Below are positions 30,185 through 39,848 of a stretch of DNA of 64,000 nucleotides, piece after piece. The translations under genes were made by a program, and so were the position numbers. The notes under the pieces were generated by a model. That model made no database searches. It saw only the letters and a list, made by a program, of their open reading frames with translations, and was not told the DNA's origin. Positions within the stretch are counted from its first letter, which is position 1. Each line of letters opens with the position of its first letter. Origin of the DNA: Gemmatimonadaceae bacterium (lineage in GTDB: Bacteria; Gemmatimonadota; Gemmatimonadetes; Gemmatimonadales; Gemmatimonadaceae); assembly GCA_025358925.1 (NCBI GenBank), contig JANYHT010000003.1, positions 1-64,000 on the forward strand. The letters run 5' to 3'.

Positions 30185-31672
30185 CTATTTAATCGGCGCG
30201 TAGCGAAAGGCAATCGCGGTCGGCGATTCGACCTTGACGGAAAACGTGGTTGATGCCCCTGCGTCCACCGGCCCAACCGCGACGTCCTTCGCACCAACCA
30301 CAGTACCGTTCGCATCGAGTAACTCGAACTTGATGGTCCACGATCCGGCTTTATCGCTTTCGTTATTCAGGTTTCCTTGCAGTTGGAACGACGTGCCAGA
30401 TCTTGAGGCAAGAAATACTGTCACGCGCGGATTGATCTTGTCCCTCGTGGCAATCGCTGACACCGTCGAATCACCATACGCTTTCTTCTTTGCTGGGTCA
30501 GTCTCAACCCGCTGACGCAGCTGCCAGTAACCGGCGTGCATGCGCCATGTGTCCGGGTTGTTTGGATCCACGACGATGAGCCGGAGTGAGACAGGACCCA
30601 TGCGTTCCGTGTCCTTCAGCTGAAACAACACGTTCGCGAGATTCAGCAACGCGACTCTGTGGTACGGATTTTTTTTCAGTCCGTTTTCGAACATCGCCAC
30701 CGCGTCTTTGTCGCGACCTGCTGCGGCAGCGTTGGACGCCGCCTCGAACAACTGGATATCGCTAAAGCGATCCGGGCTGATGAGCATGTCGCCGAAAATA
30801 GCCTGCACGGCCGCAGTATCGCCCGACATGCGCATGGCGCGTCCGAGCGCCTGCTGCGCATTTGGTTCACCCGGTGCGTCCTTCAGGTAATCCTCGAGCA
30901 ACGCCCGACCCTTCTTGATTTCGCGATCACGCTCCTCGCCCTTGAGCTGCTCGGCACGTGTGAGTCCAATTACGGCAAGGTTATAGCGGCTCTGTTGCTT
31001 CACTTTCTTATAAATAGTGTCCGCGCCCGAGAGCTCGATAACCTTCGCCATCGCCAACGCGGCGCTGTCGAGTTGGTTCTGCTTCTGATACACGGCGGAG
31101 AGCACATTCCACGGGCGCGGGTCCGTGCTCGCGACTTGCATTGCCAAGTGCGCAAAGTACGAAGCAGAGTCAGGTTTGTCCGCGTTCATGGCCGCGACTG
31201 ATTTGTTGAGCACGTCGGTAAAAAATCGCTGACGATATGGCGCCACGATTGCGCGACACTGCGGCATGAGTCGTTCAATGACGGTCGCTGCCGAGTCAAG
31301 AGCCAGCAACAAGTTGTGTGAGCCTTGCGGATTACTAGTAAATCCGACAACGCCACGTTTCATGACAAACGGCGCTCCATCGACTTGCAGATACTGCGCG
31401 TACGTGCGCAGCAGCATGAACTGCCGACCCGGTTCGTTATTAATGCGGTCCGCGTTGTCGGTGAGCACACGAATGGAGTTGGCAAGATGTTTCGGCACTT
31501 CGTCGGGCCGTTTCGCCGTCGCCGCGGCGAGGATGTACTGCTTTGCGCCGTTGACCTGATACGGGCTATCGTCCTTGATGTCGCATTTCAGTGTTTGTGC
31601 CACGAGCGTGACTGGCAGCGTCACCGTGCCAGTCGCCATCATGCACCACATCAACCATCGCTGTCGCCTCAT
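30185..31672 (-). CDS. Secreted tetratricopeptide repeat protein
   Basis: A 495-residue exported protein. The start at 31672 (MRRQRWLMWCMM...) gives a clear signal peptide ending near LVAQTLK; the ORF-track start adds an unrelated 43-residue leader. The central region has several TPR-like helical pairs (PWNVLSAVYQKQNQLDSAALAM, ALGRAMRMSGDTAAV, RVALLNLANVLFQLKD). The last ~90 residues are beta-rich (FQLQGNLNNESDKAGSWTIKF...) and resemble FxLYD/Ig-like extracellular domains. The periplasmic or surface role is unknown. It lies downstream of the threonine synthase-like gene and is followed by an inverted repeat. Confidence 0.75.
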   Translation of the reverse strand: MRRQRWLMWCMMATGTVTLPVTLVAQTLKCDIKDDSPYQVNGAKQYILAAATAKRPDEVPKHLANSIRVLTDNADRINNEPGRQFMLLRTYAQYLQVDGAPFVMKRGVVGFTSNPQGSHNLLLALDSAATVIERLMPQCRAIVAPYRQRFFTDVLNKSVAAMNADKPDSASYFAHLAMQVASTDPRPWNVLSAVYQKQNQLDSAALAMAKVIELSGADTIYKKVKQQSRYNLAVIGLTRAEQLKGEERDREIKKGRALLEDYLKDAPGEPNAQQALGRAMRMSGDTAAVQAIFGDMLISPDRFSDIQLFEAASNAAAAGRDKDAVAMFENGLKKNPYHRVALLNLANVLFQLKDTERMGPVSLRLIVVDPNNPDTWRMHAGYWQLRQRVETDPAKKKAYGDSTVSAIATRDKINPRVTVFLASRSGTSFQLQGNLNNESDKAGSWTIKFELLDANGTVVGAKDVAVGPVDAGASTTFSVKVESPTAIAFRYAPIK

Positions 31673-31739
31673 CAGATTTGCTCCGTGTCGTTGCTGCAGA
31701 TCATAATTGGTCGCGCTTGCAGCGCGCCCTCTGAATTTA

Positions 31740-32900
31740 CTACACCCTATACGACGCACCGGCACCGGTGTTGAAGAGCACCACTTCTGCGGTGCGTGCA
31801 ATTGTGCCCTGCGTCACGGCATCCCGCAGCACCGATAGCGCGCAGCCACCCTCAGGCGCGGCGTCGATACCAGATGCAACGGACAACGTTCGCGTCCATG
31901 TCCGGATCGCGTCCTCGGTCGCGGTTGCGGCAACGCCGCCTGCTTCACGTAAGATGCGCAACAGCAGTTGATCGCCGAGTGGCGACGGGACTCGGAGACC
32001 GCTGGCGTATGTCATCGGGTCGATCCACGGCTCCGCTTTCGATTGCCCCGCTGCAAACGCTCGCGCAATGGGTGCGCAGCCGGCGGCCTGTGCAACGACA
32101 TACGCGGGCTGCTTGCTGCCAGCCGGTAACCATCCACCGGCAAGCAATTCATTAATCGCCTTCCAAATCCCGATGGTCCCTTCGCCACCGCCGGTGGGAT
32201 AAACAATCACGTCGGGGACGCGCCAACCCAACTGTTCGGCAACTTCGAAACCCATCGTTTTCATACCCTCCACTCGATACGGTTCGCGCAGCGTGGAGAC
32301 GTTGAAGTACCCTGTCTCTGCCGCATAGGCGATTGCTAACTTTCCAGCGTCACCTATATGCCCATCAATGCGAACTAGTGTCGCTCCCATCGCCTCAATG
32401 GTGTCGAGAATTGGGCGCGGCGTTGTTGCGGGCGCGAACACACGGACTGGAATGCCTGCAGCGGCCCCATAGGCGGCGAGTGCTGCACCGGCGTTGCCGG
32501 CAGTCGGTACGACGAGTCCGGGCACCCCTGCACCCCTCGCACGCGTCACTGCAGCGCTCATTCCGCGCGCTTTGAACGACACGGTGGGATTCTGTCCTTC
32601 GTCCTTGATCCACAAGCGACGCACGCCCACGGCATCGGCTAACGCCGGCGATTCGCGCAATGGTGTAAGCCCTTCGCCCAAACTCACCGGTACTTCGTTT
32701 GCGAGGAGCGGCATAAATGGCGCGTAACGCCAAGCATCCCACCGGGGCGCAAGCAGCGTACCGACCGGTACAGCGGTGTACCGCGCAAACAGCGGCTGTC
32801 CGCAGGACTTACAAATAGACGCACCCACAAGGGGCGCTTCGGTGTCGCACGCGGAACAGAAAAGCCGCCATGGCACGACGTCAGTCGGGGACGTGGTCAT
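31740..32900 (-). CDS. Threonine synthase-like PLP-dependent enzyme
   Basis: A 386-residue fold-type II PLP enzyme with an N-terminal zinc ribbon (CSACDTEAP...CKSCG), the arrangement of archaeal-type threonine synthases. The Schiff-base lysine lies in NPTVSFKARGMSAAV, the phosphate-binding loop is PTAGNAGAALAAYG, and VYPTGGGEGTIGIWKA follows. It would convert O-phosphohomoserine to threonine. Threonine dehydratase-like or other relatives cannot be excluded without alignment. The ATG at 32900 is chosen for the zinc ribbon; the ORF-track extension lies inside uvrC. It overlaps the uvrC end by 20 bp. Confidence 0.8.
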   Translation of the reverse strand: MTTSPTDVVPWRLFCSACDTEAPLVGASICKSCGQPLFARYTAVPVGTLLAPRWDAWRYAPFMPLLANEVPVSLGEGLTPLRESPALADAVGVRRLWIKDEGQNPTVSFKARGMSAAVTRARGAGVPGLVVPTAGNAGAALAAYGAAAGIPVRVFAPATTPRPILDTIEAMGATLVRIDGHIGDAGKLAIAYAAETGYFNVSTLREPYRVEGMKTMGFEVAEQLGWRVPDVIVYPTGGGEGTIGIWKAINELLAGGWLPAGSKQPAYVVAQAAGCAPIARAFAAGQSKAEPWIDPMTYASGLRVPSPLGDQLLLRILREAGGVAATATEDAIRTWTRTLSVASGIDAAPEGGCALSVLRDAVTQGTIARTAEVVLFNTGAGASYRV

Positions 32901-34821
32901 CGGTATTGATTGAGGAGACGAGAGGATCTGGCGCATCGACGAACGATGCAGTGACAATTGGAACTTCGGGCAACGCGACGCCGAGTGCGAGCAACAATCG
33001 ACGCGCGCTTGCAAGACCGAAACCTGGAACGGCGGCAATCTGTTCGAGCGCCGCCGTGCGAACACCCTGCACGCTTCCGAAACTTTGCAGCAACGCTCGG
33101 CGTTTTGTCGGTCCCACACCGGGAATTTTCAACAGCTCGGACGTGATGGTGCGCGCTGTTCGCTTCTGCCGCTGAAAAGTGATGGCAAAGCGATGCGCCT
33201 CATCCCGCGCCTGTTGCAGCATGCGCAACGCGGGCGAGCGGCGAGGCAATTTCACAGGATCTTTTCGCCCGAGCAGAAAAATTTCTTCGTCACGCTTGGC
33301 AAGGCTGATCACCGTGAGTTGCGTGAGACCAAGCGCGTCGAGTGCATCCTTCGCAGACGATAGTTGTCCTTTTCCACCATCGATCACCACGAGATCCGGC
33401 AATGGTTTTTCTTCTGTGGTACGTCGGGTGAAGTAGCGCGTGACGACTTCGTGCATGGCGCGAAAGTCATCGTTCCCTTCAAACGACGCAATTTTGAATT
33501 TGCGATATTCTGCGCGCTTGGGTCGACCGTTCTCGAACCACACAGCGCTCGCGACCACGTCGGTACCCTGCGCATGGGAAATGTCAAAGCACATCAGCGA
33601 TCGCGGCAACCGCAGCAATCCAAGCTCCCGTTGCAATTCATAGACCGGGTCGACGGCGCGCTCGTCGGCCTCAAGCGCGGCAAGCTTGAATTCTTCGAGC
33701 AAGTGCCGGGCGTTTTGATCGGCGAGATCCACCAGTGCGCGTCGCGGTCCGCGCTGCGGCACACGCACGCGTGTCGTCTCAAGCGACGTTTCCAGCGACT
33801 CGCGATCAGCAAAGTCGAACGGAACAAGGAGATCGGCGGCGCGTGACTCTGCGGTCCGATACCACTGCGCGAGGCATGCGCCGAGCACCGCATCGTCCTC
33901 CTCACCGTCAGCATGCTCGAGGAGGCGATGATCACGCGCCAATAACGTGCCGCCGCGAATGCGAAGAATGACCACACATGCATCTTCGCCGTCGCGAGCG
34001 TAGCCCACCACATCGCGATCACCACCCTCGACCTCTAGTACGACCGTCGGCTCTTCCATTTTTTCGAGATGACGCAAGGCATCGCGCATCTCGCCCGCGC
34101 GCTCAAAGTCGAGTTGCGCAGACGCTTCAAGCATGCGCGCGCGCACGCGGTGCACCACTTCGCTCGTGCGTCCGTCGAGAAACCAGACCACCTCATCGAT
34201 CATCGCACGATAGTCTGCGCTCGATTGATAACCAACGCACGGCGCCTGACAGCGCTTGATGAAGTAGTCGAGACACGGTCGTTCGGGTGCTTCCCGGAGA
34301 AGCGCATAGTGACATGACCGCACCGTGAAGAGGCGCTTGACGACGTTGAGCGCTTTGCGCATCCCGCCAACATCCGTGTACGGACCAAAATATCGTGCAC
34401 CATCGTCAAGAAGTCGGCGCGTGACGATGACGCGCGGGAACGGCTCCTGCACCGTCACTTTGATGTACGGGTACGACTTGTCGTCACGTAACGCGATGTT
34501 GAATCGGGGTCGATACTCTTTGATGAGCGTTGCTTCGAGTATGAGCGCGTGCGCTTCGGTCGGCACCACAATAGTGTCGAGGTCGCGCACTTTTCTCAGC
34601 AAGCCACGCGTTTTCGGACTCGCCTCATGCTCTTGCGCCCAATAACTGCGCACGCGCGATCGCAATCGTTTTGCTTTGCCGACATACAGTACCTGTCCAT
34701 CAACATCCTTCCAGAGGTACACGCCTGGTCCGTCCGGTAAATGCGGAAGCTTGACGGCGACCGATGCGGGCATACCGCGAAGCATGGCGCCCTGCGTCCA
34801 CTCATCATCAGGTACTGGCAT
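32881..34821 (-). CDS. uvrC: Excinuclease ABC subunit C
   Basis: A 646-residue nucleotide-excision repair nuclease. The GIY-YIG domain (GPGVYLWKDVDGQVLYVGKAKRLRSRV) makes the 3' incision. A UVR domain (LDFERAGEMRDALRHLEKM) binds UvrB. The RNase H-like domain (CFDISHAQGTDVVAS, LVVIDGGKGQLSSA) makes the 5' incision, and a C-terminal HhH pair binds DNA (IPGVGPTKRRALLQSFGSV). I prefer the ATG at 34821, preceded by GAGGGCGGAACC; ATGs at 34863 (overlapping murJ) and 34776 are alternatives. It sits downstream of murJ. Confidence 0.96.
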   Translation of the reverse strand: MPVPDDEWTQGAMLRGMPASVAVKLPHLPDGPGVYLWKDVDGQVLYVGKAKRLRSRVRSYWAQEHEASPKTRGLLRKVRDLDTIVVPTEAHALILEATLIKEYRPRFNIALRDDKSYPYIKVTVQEPFPRVIVTRRLLDDGARYFGPYTDVGGMRKALNVVKRLFTVRSCHYALLREAPERPCLDYFIKRCQAPCVGYQSSADYRAMIDEVVWFLDGRTSEVVHRVRARMLEASAQLDFERAGEMRDALRHLEKMEEPTVVLEVEGGDRDVVGYARDGEDACVVILRIRGGTLLARDHRLLEHADGEEDDAVLGACLAQWYRTAESRAADLLVPFDFADRESLETSLETTRVRVPQRGPRRALVDLADQNARHLLEEFKLAALEADERAVDPVYELQRELGLLRLPRSLMCFDISHAQGTDVVASAVWFENGRPKRAEYRKFKIASFEGNDDFRAMHEVVTRYFTRRTTEEKPLPDLVVIDGGKGQLSSAKDALDALGLTQLTVISLAKRDEEIFLLGRKDPVKLPRRSPALRMLQQARDEAHRFAITFQRQKRTARTITSELLKIPGVGPTKRRALLQSFGSVQGVRTAALEQIAAVPGFGLASARRLLLALGVALPEVPIVTASFVDAPDPLVSSINTDDHVPD

Positions 34822-34852
34822 GACGGTTCCGCCCTCACCCTGCGGAAGATGC

Positions 34853-36433
34853 TCAGTCGCCATAGAATGCGGTGCGTGGAGCACGACGTAACCAGCGCGC
34901 TGCCTCGCGCGACCCCATCCACCACGCACTGATTAAATACGTGACGGCAAACGCAATAAGTATGGGTGGTCCAACGAGGCGCGGATGAGCATTGGGCCAC
35001 TGCGATGATTGGGCGACACGCATCACGAGCGCGAACATGGTACCGACCAGTGATGCGAGCACGATGCGACGAGTGCCGCTCCACATCGTCGCCGTGTACA
35101 GCGGGCCGAGGCGACGGTGCAACCCGCGTACCAGCAGCGACAGATTGACATACGATCCGAGCGCTGTACCCAGCGCAATGGCTGCAGCGCCGTATGCCGA
35201 GTGACGCAGCGGGTAGGCGAGCACAATCGACGCGACCGCCGAGACCGTAATACTGACAATCGACGAGCGCAGCGGAGTGCGGTAGTCTTGCAAGGCATAG
35301 TAAACCGACGAGAGCAATTTGACCGAGCCAAAACTCACAAGGCCAATCGCGAAGGCCGCAAGTACCGCGTGCACTTCGCGCTGCTGCGATACCCCGAATG
35401 CACCCGTCCGGTAAATGATACCAACGCAATAGTCGCCGAAGACCACGCACACCACGGCACTGGGCACGATGTAGAAGAGCACGCGCTGCCAACCACCGCG
35501 AAGTCGCTCGAGCAACGCGTCAATATCCATGGCGCCGGAGTCACGCGACAGATCCGGTAACGAGGATGCCGCCACCGACACGCCGAAGATTGAGACGGGC
35601 AACAAGACAAGCAAGTTCGCGTAATTGAGATTGGCCACGGCACCCGTCGGCAAAAACGTCGCAATTTGCAGATCGATAAACGAGGAGATCTGCACAACAC
35701 CAAGCGCTGTCACGACAGGGACAACGTTGCGCAGCATCGGCAATACACCTTCGGCAGCGCGATCCAGCGTCGGACGAATTGGTCCGAGCAGACGCAAGAC
35801 CTCCGGCAACTGCGCCGCCACTTGCAACGCAGCGCCGAGCAGTGTCGCCCACGCGAGCCACCACGCGAGCTGAGCGAGGTCACTCGCGTGTGCGCCCCAG
35901 CCCCAGAGCAATCCAATTTGCGCGATCGACCACAGCGCAGCACTCGCGTATGACCAGAAAAAACGGCGATGCGAATTCTGAATTCCCAGACACCATCCAC
36001 TCAACACCATCAACCCCGTCATCGGAAACAACACACGCGTCAACTGCGTCGTGAGCGCGCGCTGCGGTGCATCCCATCCTGGTGCAGCAAGTTGTGTCAG
36101 CAGCGGTGCGAACACGATGCCGAGAATGGTGAGCAATGACACGCCGACGAGCAATATACCAAGCACAGCAGATGCCATCGCACGCGAAGCCTTGCGGTCG
36201 GCACGCGCAAGCATGCGACTATACGCAGGCACAAACGCTGCCGACAACGTGCCTTCGCCGAGCAAATTACGGATCGCATTTGGGATTTTTCCCGCCGCAT
36301 TAAACGCGTCGGCGGTGCTCGATGTGCCGAAGTAGTGTGCGAAAAATGTGATGCGCAACAAACCCAAAATTCGGCTAAGCAGGATACCGGCGCCGACGGT
36401 TACTGCCGAGCGGCTATCCGATGTTTCACTCAT
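34853..36433 (-). CDS. murJ: Lipid II flippase MurJ
   Basis: A 526-residue MOP-superfamily protein with about 14 hydrophobic segments, which flips lipid II across the inner membrane for peptidoglycan synthesis. Diagnostic regions are LLSRILGLLRITFFAHYFG, ADAFNAAGKIPNAIRNLLGEGTLSAAFVPAYS, and the TM7/TM8 area NLNYANLLVLLPVSIFGVSVA. It overlaps bshC by 4 bp and precedes uvrC. Confidence 0.95.
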   Translation of the reverse strand: MSETSDSRSAVTVGAGILLSRILGLLRITFFAHYFGTSSTADAFNAAGKIPNAIRNLLGEGTLSAAFVPAYSRMLARADRKASRAMASAVLGILLVGVSLLTILGIVFAPLLTQLAAPGWDAPQRALTTQLTRVLFPMTGLMVLSGWCLGIQNSHRRFFWSYASAALWSIAQIGLLWGWGAHASDLAQLAWWLAWATLLGAALQVAAQLPEVLRLLGPIRPTLDRAAEGVLPMLRNVVPVVTALGVVQISSFIDLQIATFLPTGAVANLNYANLLVLLPVSIFGVSVAASSLPDLSRDSGAMDIDALLERLRGGWQRVLFYIVPSAVVCVVFGDYCVGIIYRTGAFGVSQQREVHAVLAAFAIGLVSFGSVKLLSSVYYALQDYRTPLRSSIVSITVSAVASIVLAYPLRHSAYGAAAIALGTALGSYVNLSLLVRGLHRRLGPLYTATMWSGTRRIVLASLVGTMFALVMRVAQSSQWPNAHPRLVGPPILIAFAVTYLISAWWMGSREAARWLRRAPRTAFYGD

Positions 36434-38043
36434 GGTGCGTCGGCAGCGCCCCGTACAACCGCGCGCGCATACAACATCGCCTCAGCGCTCATCCGATCGA
36501 AGACGGTGGTGCCATGCCGCACCAGCATCGGCATCAAATTCAATACGCGCTCGGGCGACGAACCGAGCGGCCGCAACGACGCACGTAATGATGCCGCCCG
36601 TCGCATCAACTCGACTTCCCGACGCTTGACGCCGGCGTGCACACGTCGTTCGAACCGATCGAGTTTAATCACCAGATCGCGTTGCAGGCCGTCGACGACC
36701 TCCGCCGCGACAACACCCTCCGCCTGCGCCACCGCGTCGCCGACCGCACGTACCTGCGTCTCGGCCGTGACACGCAGACGCTCGATCGCATCACGAACAC
36801 GCTCATCCGTCGCACGCTCCGCGAGCGTCGTCTCGACCGCATGTGGATCACGCAACAGCATCTCGTCCAAGCCCAAATTCTCCAATTCTGTCAGGGCTGC
36901 GGTATCGATAATTTCACCTGCCCATCGCGGAGTGACCACCGGGATCGCCGCCTGAAGCGCTTTCGCGACGGCAGTCACCTGCGCAAAATACGCGAGCTCT
37001 CCTGGACCCGCGAGATACGTGACGGTTGGCAACAACGCACGCTCAAGGACGGGTCGCAGAAGTACGTTTGCACCGAGGGACCCAGTGTCCGCCTCGCGAG
37101 CAACACGCGCCGCTTCGTGAACCGGTATTCGTTCACGTACGCGATCACGCGCACGACCCGACGCGCCGAGCCGCGTGCGAAACACGAGCGACAGATCGTC
37201 GATCGGCTCAACCTGCGGCTCGAAGCCTGCGGCGCGGATCGCTTTCGTCCGTTCCGCGAGCGCGTCAGCCACGGGCTGCGCGTGCACGAGCGCACCTCGT
37301 AAGAAGGCATCGGCCGATTCGCGTAGCGCCGCATGCGCCGCGTCCAACACGGCAATTCCGAGCGGTTCCAACAGCGCACGCAACAACTGCACGTACGCTG
37401 CACCTATAGTGGCCTGCGGCACATACGCTGATTCGATTTGCTCAAAAAAAGTGCCGTGGGCCATCGATCCGCAGGTTGTCCGCAATCGTGACAACGCGTC
37501 AGAGACATCGCCCAATGGCACATCGGACATCGCAACTCCATCGGTAGCAGGTCCAGGCAACGACAGCGTGACTAGTCCACGGGACGTCGCGACGTGCGTC
37601 ACGGCAGCTTCCAGCCAGTCGGCATCGTCACTGGCGGCCCAGAAAATCGGCGCGACAGGCATGCCAATCGCCGCCTCAAGTTCGTCCGCCATCGCAAGCG
37701 CGCCCAATGCTTTGCTCCACGTGTACGTCGGCCCTCCAAATAATCCAGGTTGCTGACCAGTGGTTACCACGACACCACCAGACGCCGCGCGACCCAGTCG
37801 AGCGGCTGCTCGACCAGTCGCGACGATTGCGGGTGCCAGCGCTGTGAGCCAGTCAACATCCCGGAGTGAGCCATGCACCGCCTCAGCATGCGCACGCCAA
37901 GACGATACATCGTGCGGACGCTGTGGCAACCACGCGTGGCCTACATCCGCGTGTTGCAACAACAGCGAGAGCGCACCTCCGCCAAGTGGCACCGTGCGCA
38001 CGAGGATTGATTCGTCGACACTGTTCGTAGGTTTGGCGCTCAT
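36430..38043 (-). CDS. bshC: BshC-like putative cysteine ligase (bacillithiol pathway)
   Basis: A 537-residue BshC family protein, which in Bacillus adds cysteine to GlcN-malate as the last step of bacillithiol synthesis. The conserved VVTTGQQPGLFGGPTYTWSKALGAL block, FWAASDDADWLEA and the ERALLPTVTYLAGPGELAYFAQ segment are visible. A coiled-coil region lies near residues 440-500. The start at 38043 overlaps the rlmH stop (TGATG); the ORF-track extension falls within rlmH. bshA and bshB are not in the window. The family call is firm; whether the organism makes bacillithiol itself is an inference. Confidence 0.9.
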   Translation of the reverse strand: MSAKPTNSVDESILVRTVPLGGGALSLLLQHADVGHAWLPQRPHDVSSWRAHAEAVHGSLRDVDWLTALAPAIVATGRAAARLGRAASGGVVVTTGQQPGLFGGPTYTWSKALGALAMADELEAAIGMPVAPIFWAASDDADWLEAAVTHVATSRGLVTLSLPGPATDGVAMSDVPLGDVSDALSRLRTTCGSMAHGTFFEQIESAYVPQATIGAAYVQLLRALLEPLGIAVLDAAHAALRESADAFLRGALVHAQPVADALAERTKAIRAAGFEPQVEPIDDLSLVFRTRLGASGRARDRVRERIPVHEAARVAREADTGSLGANVLLRPVLERALLPTVTYLAGPGELAYFAQVTAVAKALQAAIPVVTPRWAGEIIDTAALTELENLGLDEMLLRDPHAVETTLAERATDERVRDAIERLRVTAETQVRAVGDAVAQAEGVVAAEVVDGLQRDLVIKLDRFERRVHAGVKRREVELMRRAASLRASLRPLGSSPERVLNLMPMLVRHGTTVFDRMSAEAMLYARAVVRGAADAP

Positions 38044-38507
38044 CACTTGTGGTACGGTTCTCCGCGCACAATCGTGCCCGCGCGATAAAGTTGCTCGGCT
38101 AGCACAAGCCGGGCGAGTTCGTGCGGCAACGTCCACGGTGCAAGTGATAGGCGCCGCGTTGCTCGTCGTCGTACGGCATCCCCAATGCCATGTGCACCGC
38201 CAATGACGAAGGCTACGCTGTGCGCACAATCGCGAAATGCCTTAAGCCACTCCGCAAAGGCGCCAGACTCTAAGACATCACCACCAGGATCACAGGCAAT
38301 GATGCTCGTGTCACTTGGAATTCGTTCAGCCATTCGTTCAGCTTCGCGATCGCGCACTACCGTCGGGCTTAATCCGCGCCCGGGCTCGTCTTTCACTTCG
38401 ATCACCACGAGCGGCCAATAGTGCGCCGCTCGCGCCTCGTAATCATGGATCGCGTCGGCCAACCCCGCGTGACGGGGTTTTCCGACAACAAACATCGAGA
38501 CATGCAC
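38043..38507 (-). CDS. rlmH: 23S rRNA (pseudouridine1915-N3)-methyltransferase RlmH
   Basis: A 154-residue SPOUT methyltransferase acting on helix 69 of 23S rRNA in assembled 70S ribosomes. Family features are VGKPRHAGLADAIHDYEARA at the N-terminus, ACDPGGDVLESGAFAEWL, the SAM-binding knot FVIGGAHGIGDAV, the LPHELARLVLAEQLYRA motif, and the invariant C-terminal PYHK. Length equals E. coli RlmH (155). It lies 13 bp downstream of gdh and overlaps bshC. Confidence 0.96.
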   Translation of the reverse strand: MHVSMFVVGKPRHAGLADAIHDYEARAAHYWPLVVIEVKDEPGRGLSPTVVRDREAERMAERIPSDTSIIACDPGGDVLESGAFAEWLKAFRDCAHSVAFVIGGAHGIGDAVRRRATRRLSLAPWTLPHELARLVLAEQLYRAGTIVRGEPYHK

Positions 38508-38520
38508 GGTCTGCGTCCGG

Positions 38521-39828
38521 TCAGGCGTAGATCCCGCGCAACCGATGCACGGTGGCTACACGACTAATCGATGTCATGTACGCCGCAGTGCGCATGTTCA
38601 CGCGATGTTGCTTCGACAGCGACAGCACTTCTTGAAAGCTTCGCGTCATGATGCCACCAAGTCGTTCGTTGACATCGTCTTCCGACCAAAAATACCCCAT
38701 ACGATCTTGCACCCACTCGAAGTACGAAACTGTGACGCCCCCTGCATTGGCCAAAATGTCCGGTATCACGAAGATCCCCTTTTCGTCCAGAATCGGATCG
38801 GCGGCCGCAGTGGTCGGCCCATTCGCACCTTCGCAGATCAATCGCGCGCGAATCTTGGGTGCGTTCTTCGTCGTGATGACATTTTCAAGCGCGGCCGGCA
38901 CCAACACATCAACATCGAGCGTCAGCAAATCGTCGGGGTTCATCGCATCCGCGCCGTCAAAACCTTCAAGCGAGCGATGCTTCGCGACGTACGCGATCGC
39001 CGCGTCGACATCAATGCCCTTCGCATTATGGAATGCGCCGGCTCGGTCGCCGATCGCCACAACGCGACATCCTTCACGTACTAAGAGCTTTGCCGCGATT
39101 GAACCAACGTTGCCGAAACCCTGCACCGCGACCGTCGCGCCTTTCATCTTGAGACCGAGATGGTTCATCGCTTCACGAGTCACAAGCATACAGCCTCGCC
39201 CAGTGGCCTCTTTGCGACCGAGAGAACCACCCATCTCCACCGGCTTGCCTGTAACGACAGCGTTCTCTGTACGCCCCACGTGCATGGAGTACGTGTCCAT
39301 CACCCACGCCATCACGCGCTCGTTGGTATTCACGTCAGGTGCCGGGACATCGGTGTCGGGGCCGAGCAGGGAAATAATGCCCTTCGTATATCGGCGCGTG
39401 ACGCGCTCCAGCTCACCGACGCTCATGCCAAGTGGATCACACACCACGCCACCCTTCGCACCGCCAAACGGCAAATTCACCACGGCACATTTCCAAGTCA
39501 TCCACGCCGCAAGCGCCTTAACTTCTTCCAGCGTGACCTTCATGTCGAAGCGAATGCCACCTTTGGCGGGCCCTCGCGACGTGTTGTACAGCACGCGATA
39601 CCCCGTAAAAACCTCGACCTCGCCATTGTCGAGCTGAACCGGCACCGAAACGATAAGCTGTTTTTCGGGATTGCGAAGAATTTTGTAAATACCAGGCTCA
39701 AGATCAAGCAACTCGGCAGCGCGATCAAAGCGCGACATCATCGCCTCGAACGGATTCACTTCGTCGAGGAACCGATCTTTGTCGGGCCGAACAATACTGT
39801 TCGTTGGTAAGCGAAGGTCGATAGCCAT
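38521..39828 (-). CDS. gdhA: Glu/Leu/Phe/Val family dehydrogenase (glutamate dehydrogenase)
   Basis: A 435-residue NAD(P)-dependent dehydrogenase interconverting glutamate and 2-oxoglutarate plus ammonia. The substrate-binding lysines lie in AKGGIRF and [17 protein letters not shown], the catalytic Asp region in [20 protein letters not shown], and the Rossmann motif in [17 protein letters not shown] chose the ATG at 39828 ([11 protein letters not shown]); the upstream extension has no family counterpart and runs into lpxK. Cofactor preference cannot be read reliably. It sits between lpxK and rlmH, unrelated to either functionally. Confidence 0.93.
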   Translation of the reverse strand: MAIDLRLPTNSIVRPDKDRFLDEVNPFEAMMSRFDRAAELLDLEPGIYKILRNPEKQLIVSVPVQLDNGEVEVFTGYRVLYNTSRGPAKGGIRFDMKVTLEEVKALAAWMTWKCAVVNLPFGGAKGGVVCDPLGMSVGELERVTRRYTKGIISLLGPDTDVPAPDVNTNERVMAWVMDTYSMHVGRTENAVVTGKPVEMGGSLGRKEATGRGCMLVTREAMNHLGLKMKGATVAVQGFGNVGSIAAKLLVREGCRVVAIGDRAGAFHNAKGIDVDAAIAYVAKHRSLEGFDGADAMNPDDLLTLDVDVLVPAALENVITTKNAPKIRARLICEGANGPTTAAADPILDEKGIFVIPDILANAGGVTVSYFEWVQDRMGYFWSEDDVNERLGGIMTRSFQEVLSLSKQHRVNMRTAAYMTSISRVATVHRLRGIYA

Positions 39829-39848
39829 GTAGGCGGGTTTGTGTCGGC

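Noticed and set aside
38648-39637. 329-aa + strand ORF
   Set aside because: Lies wholly antisense to the glutamate dehydrogenase gene, whose motifs are unmistakable.
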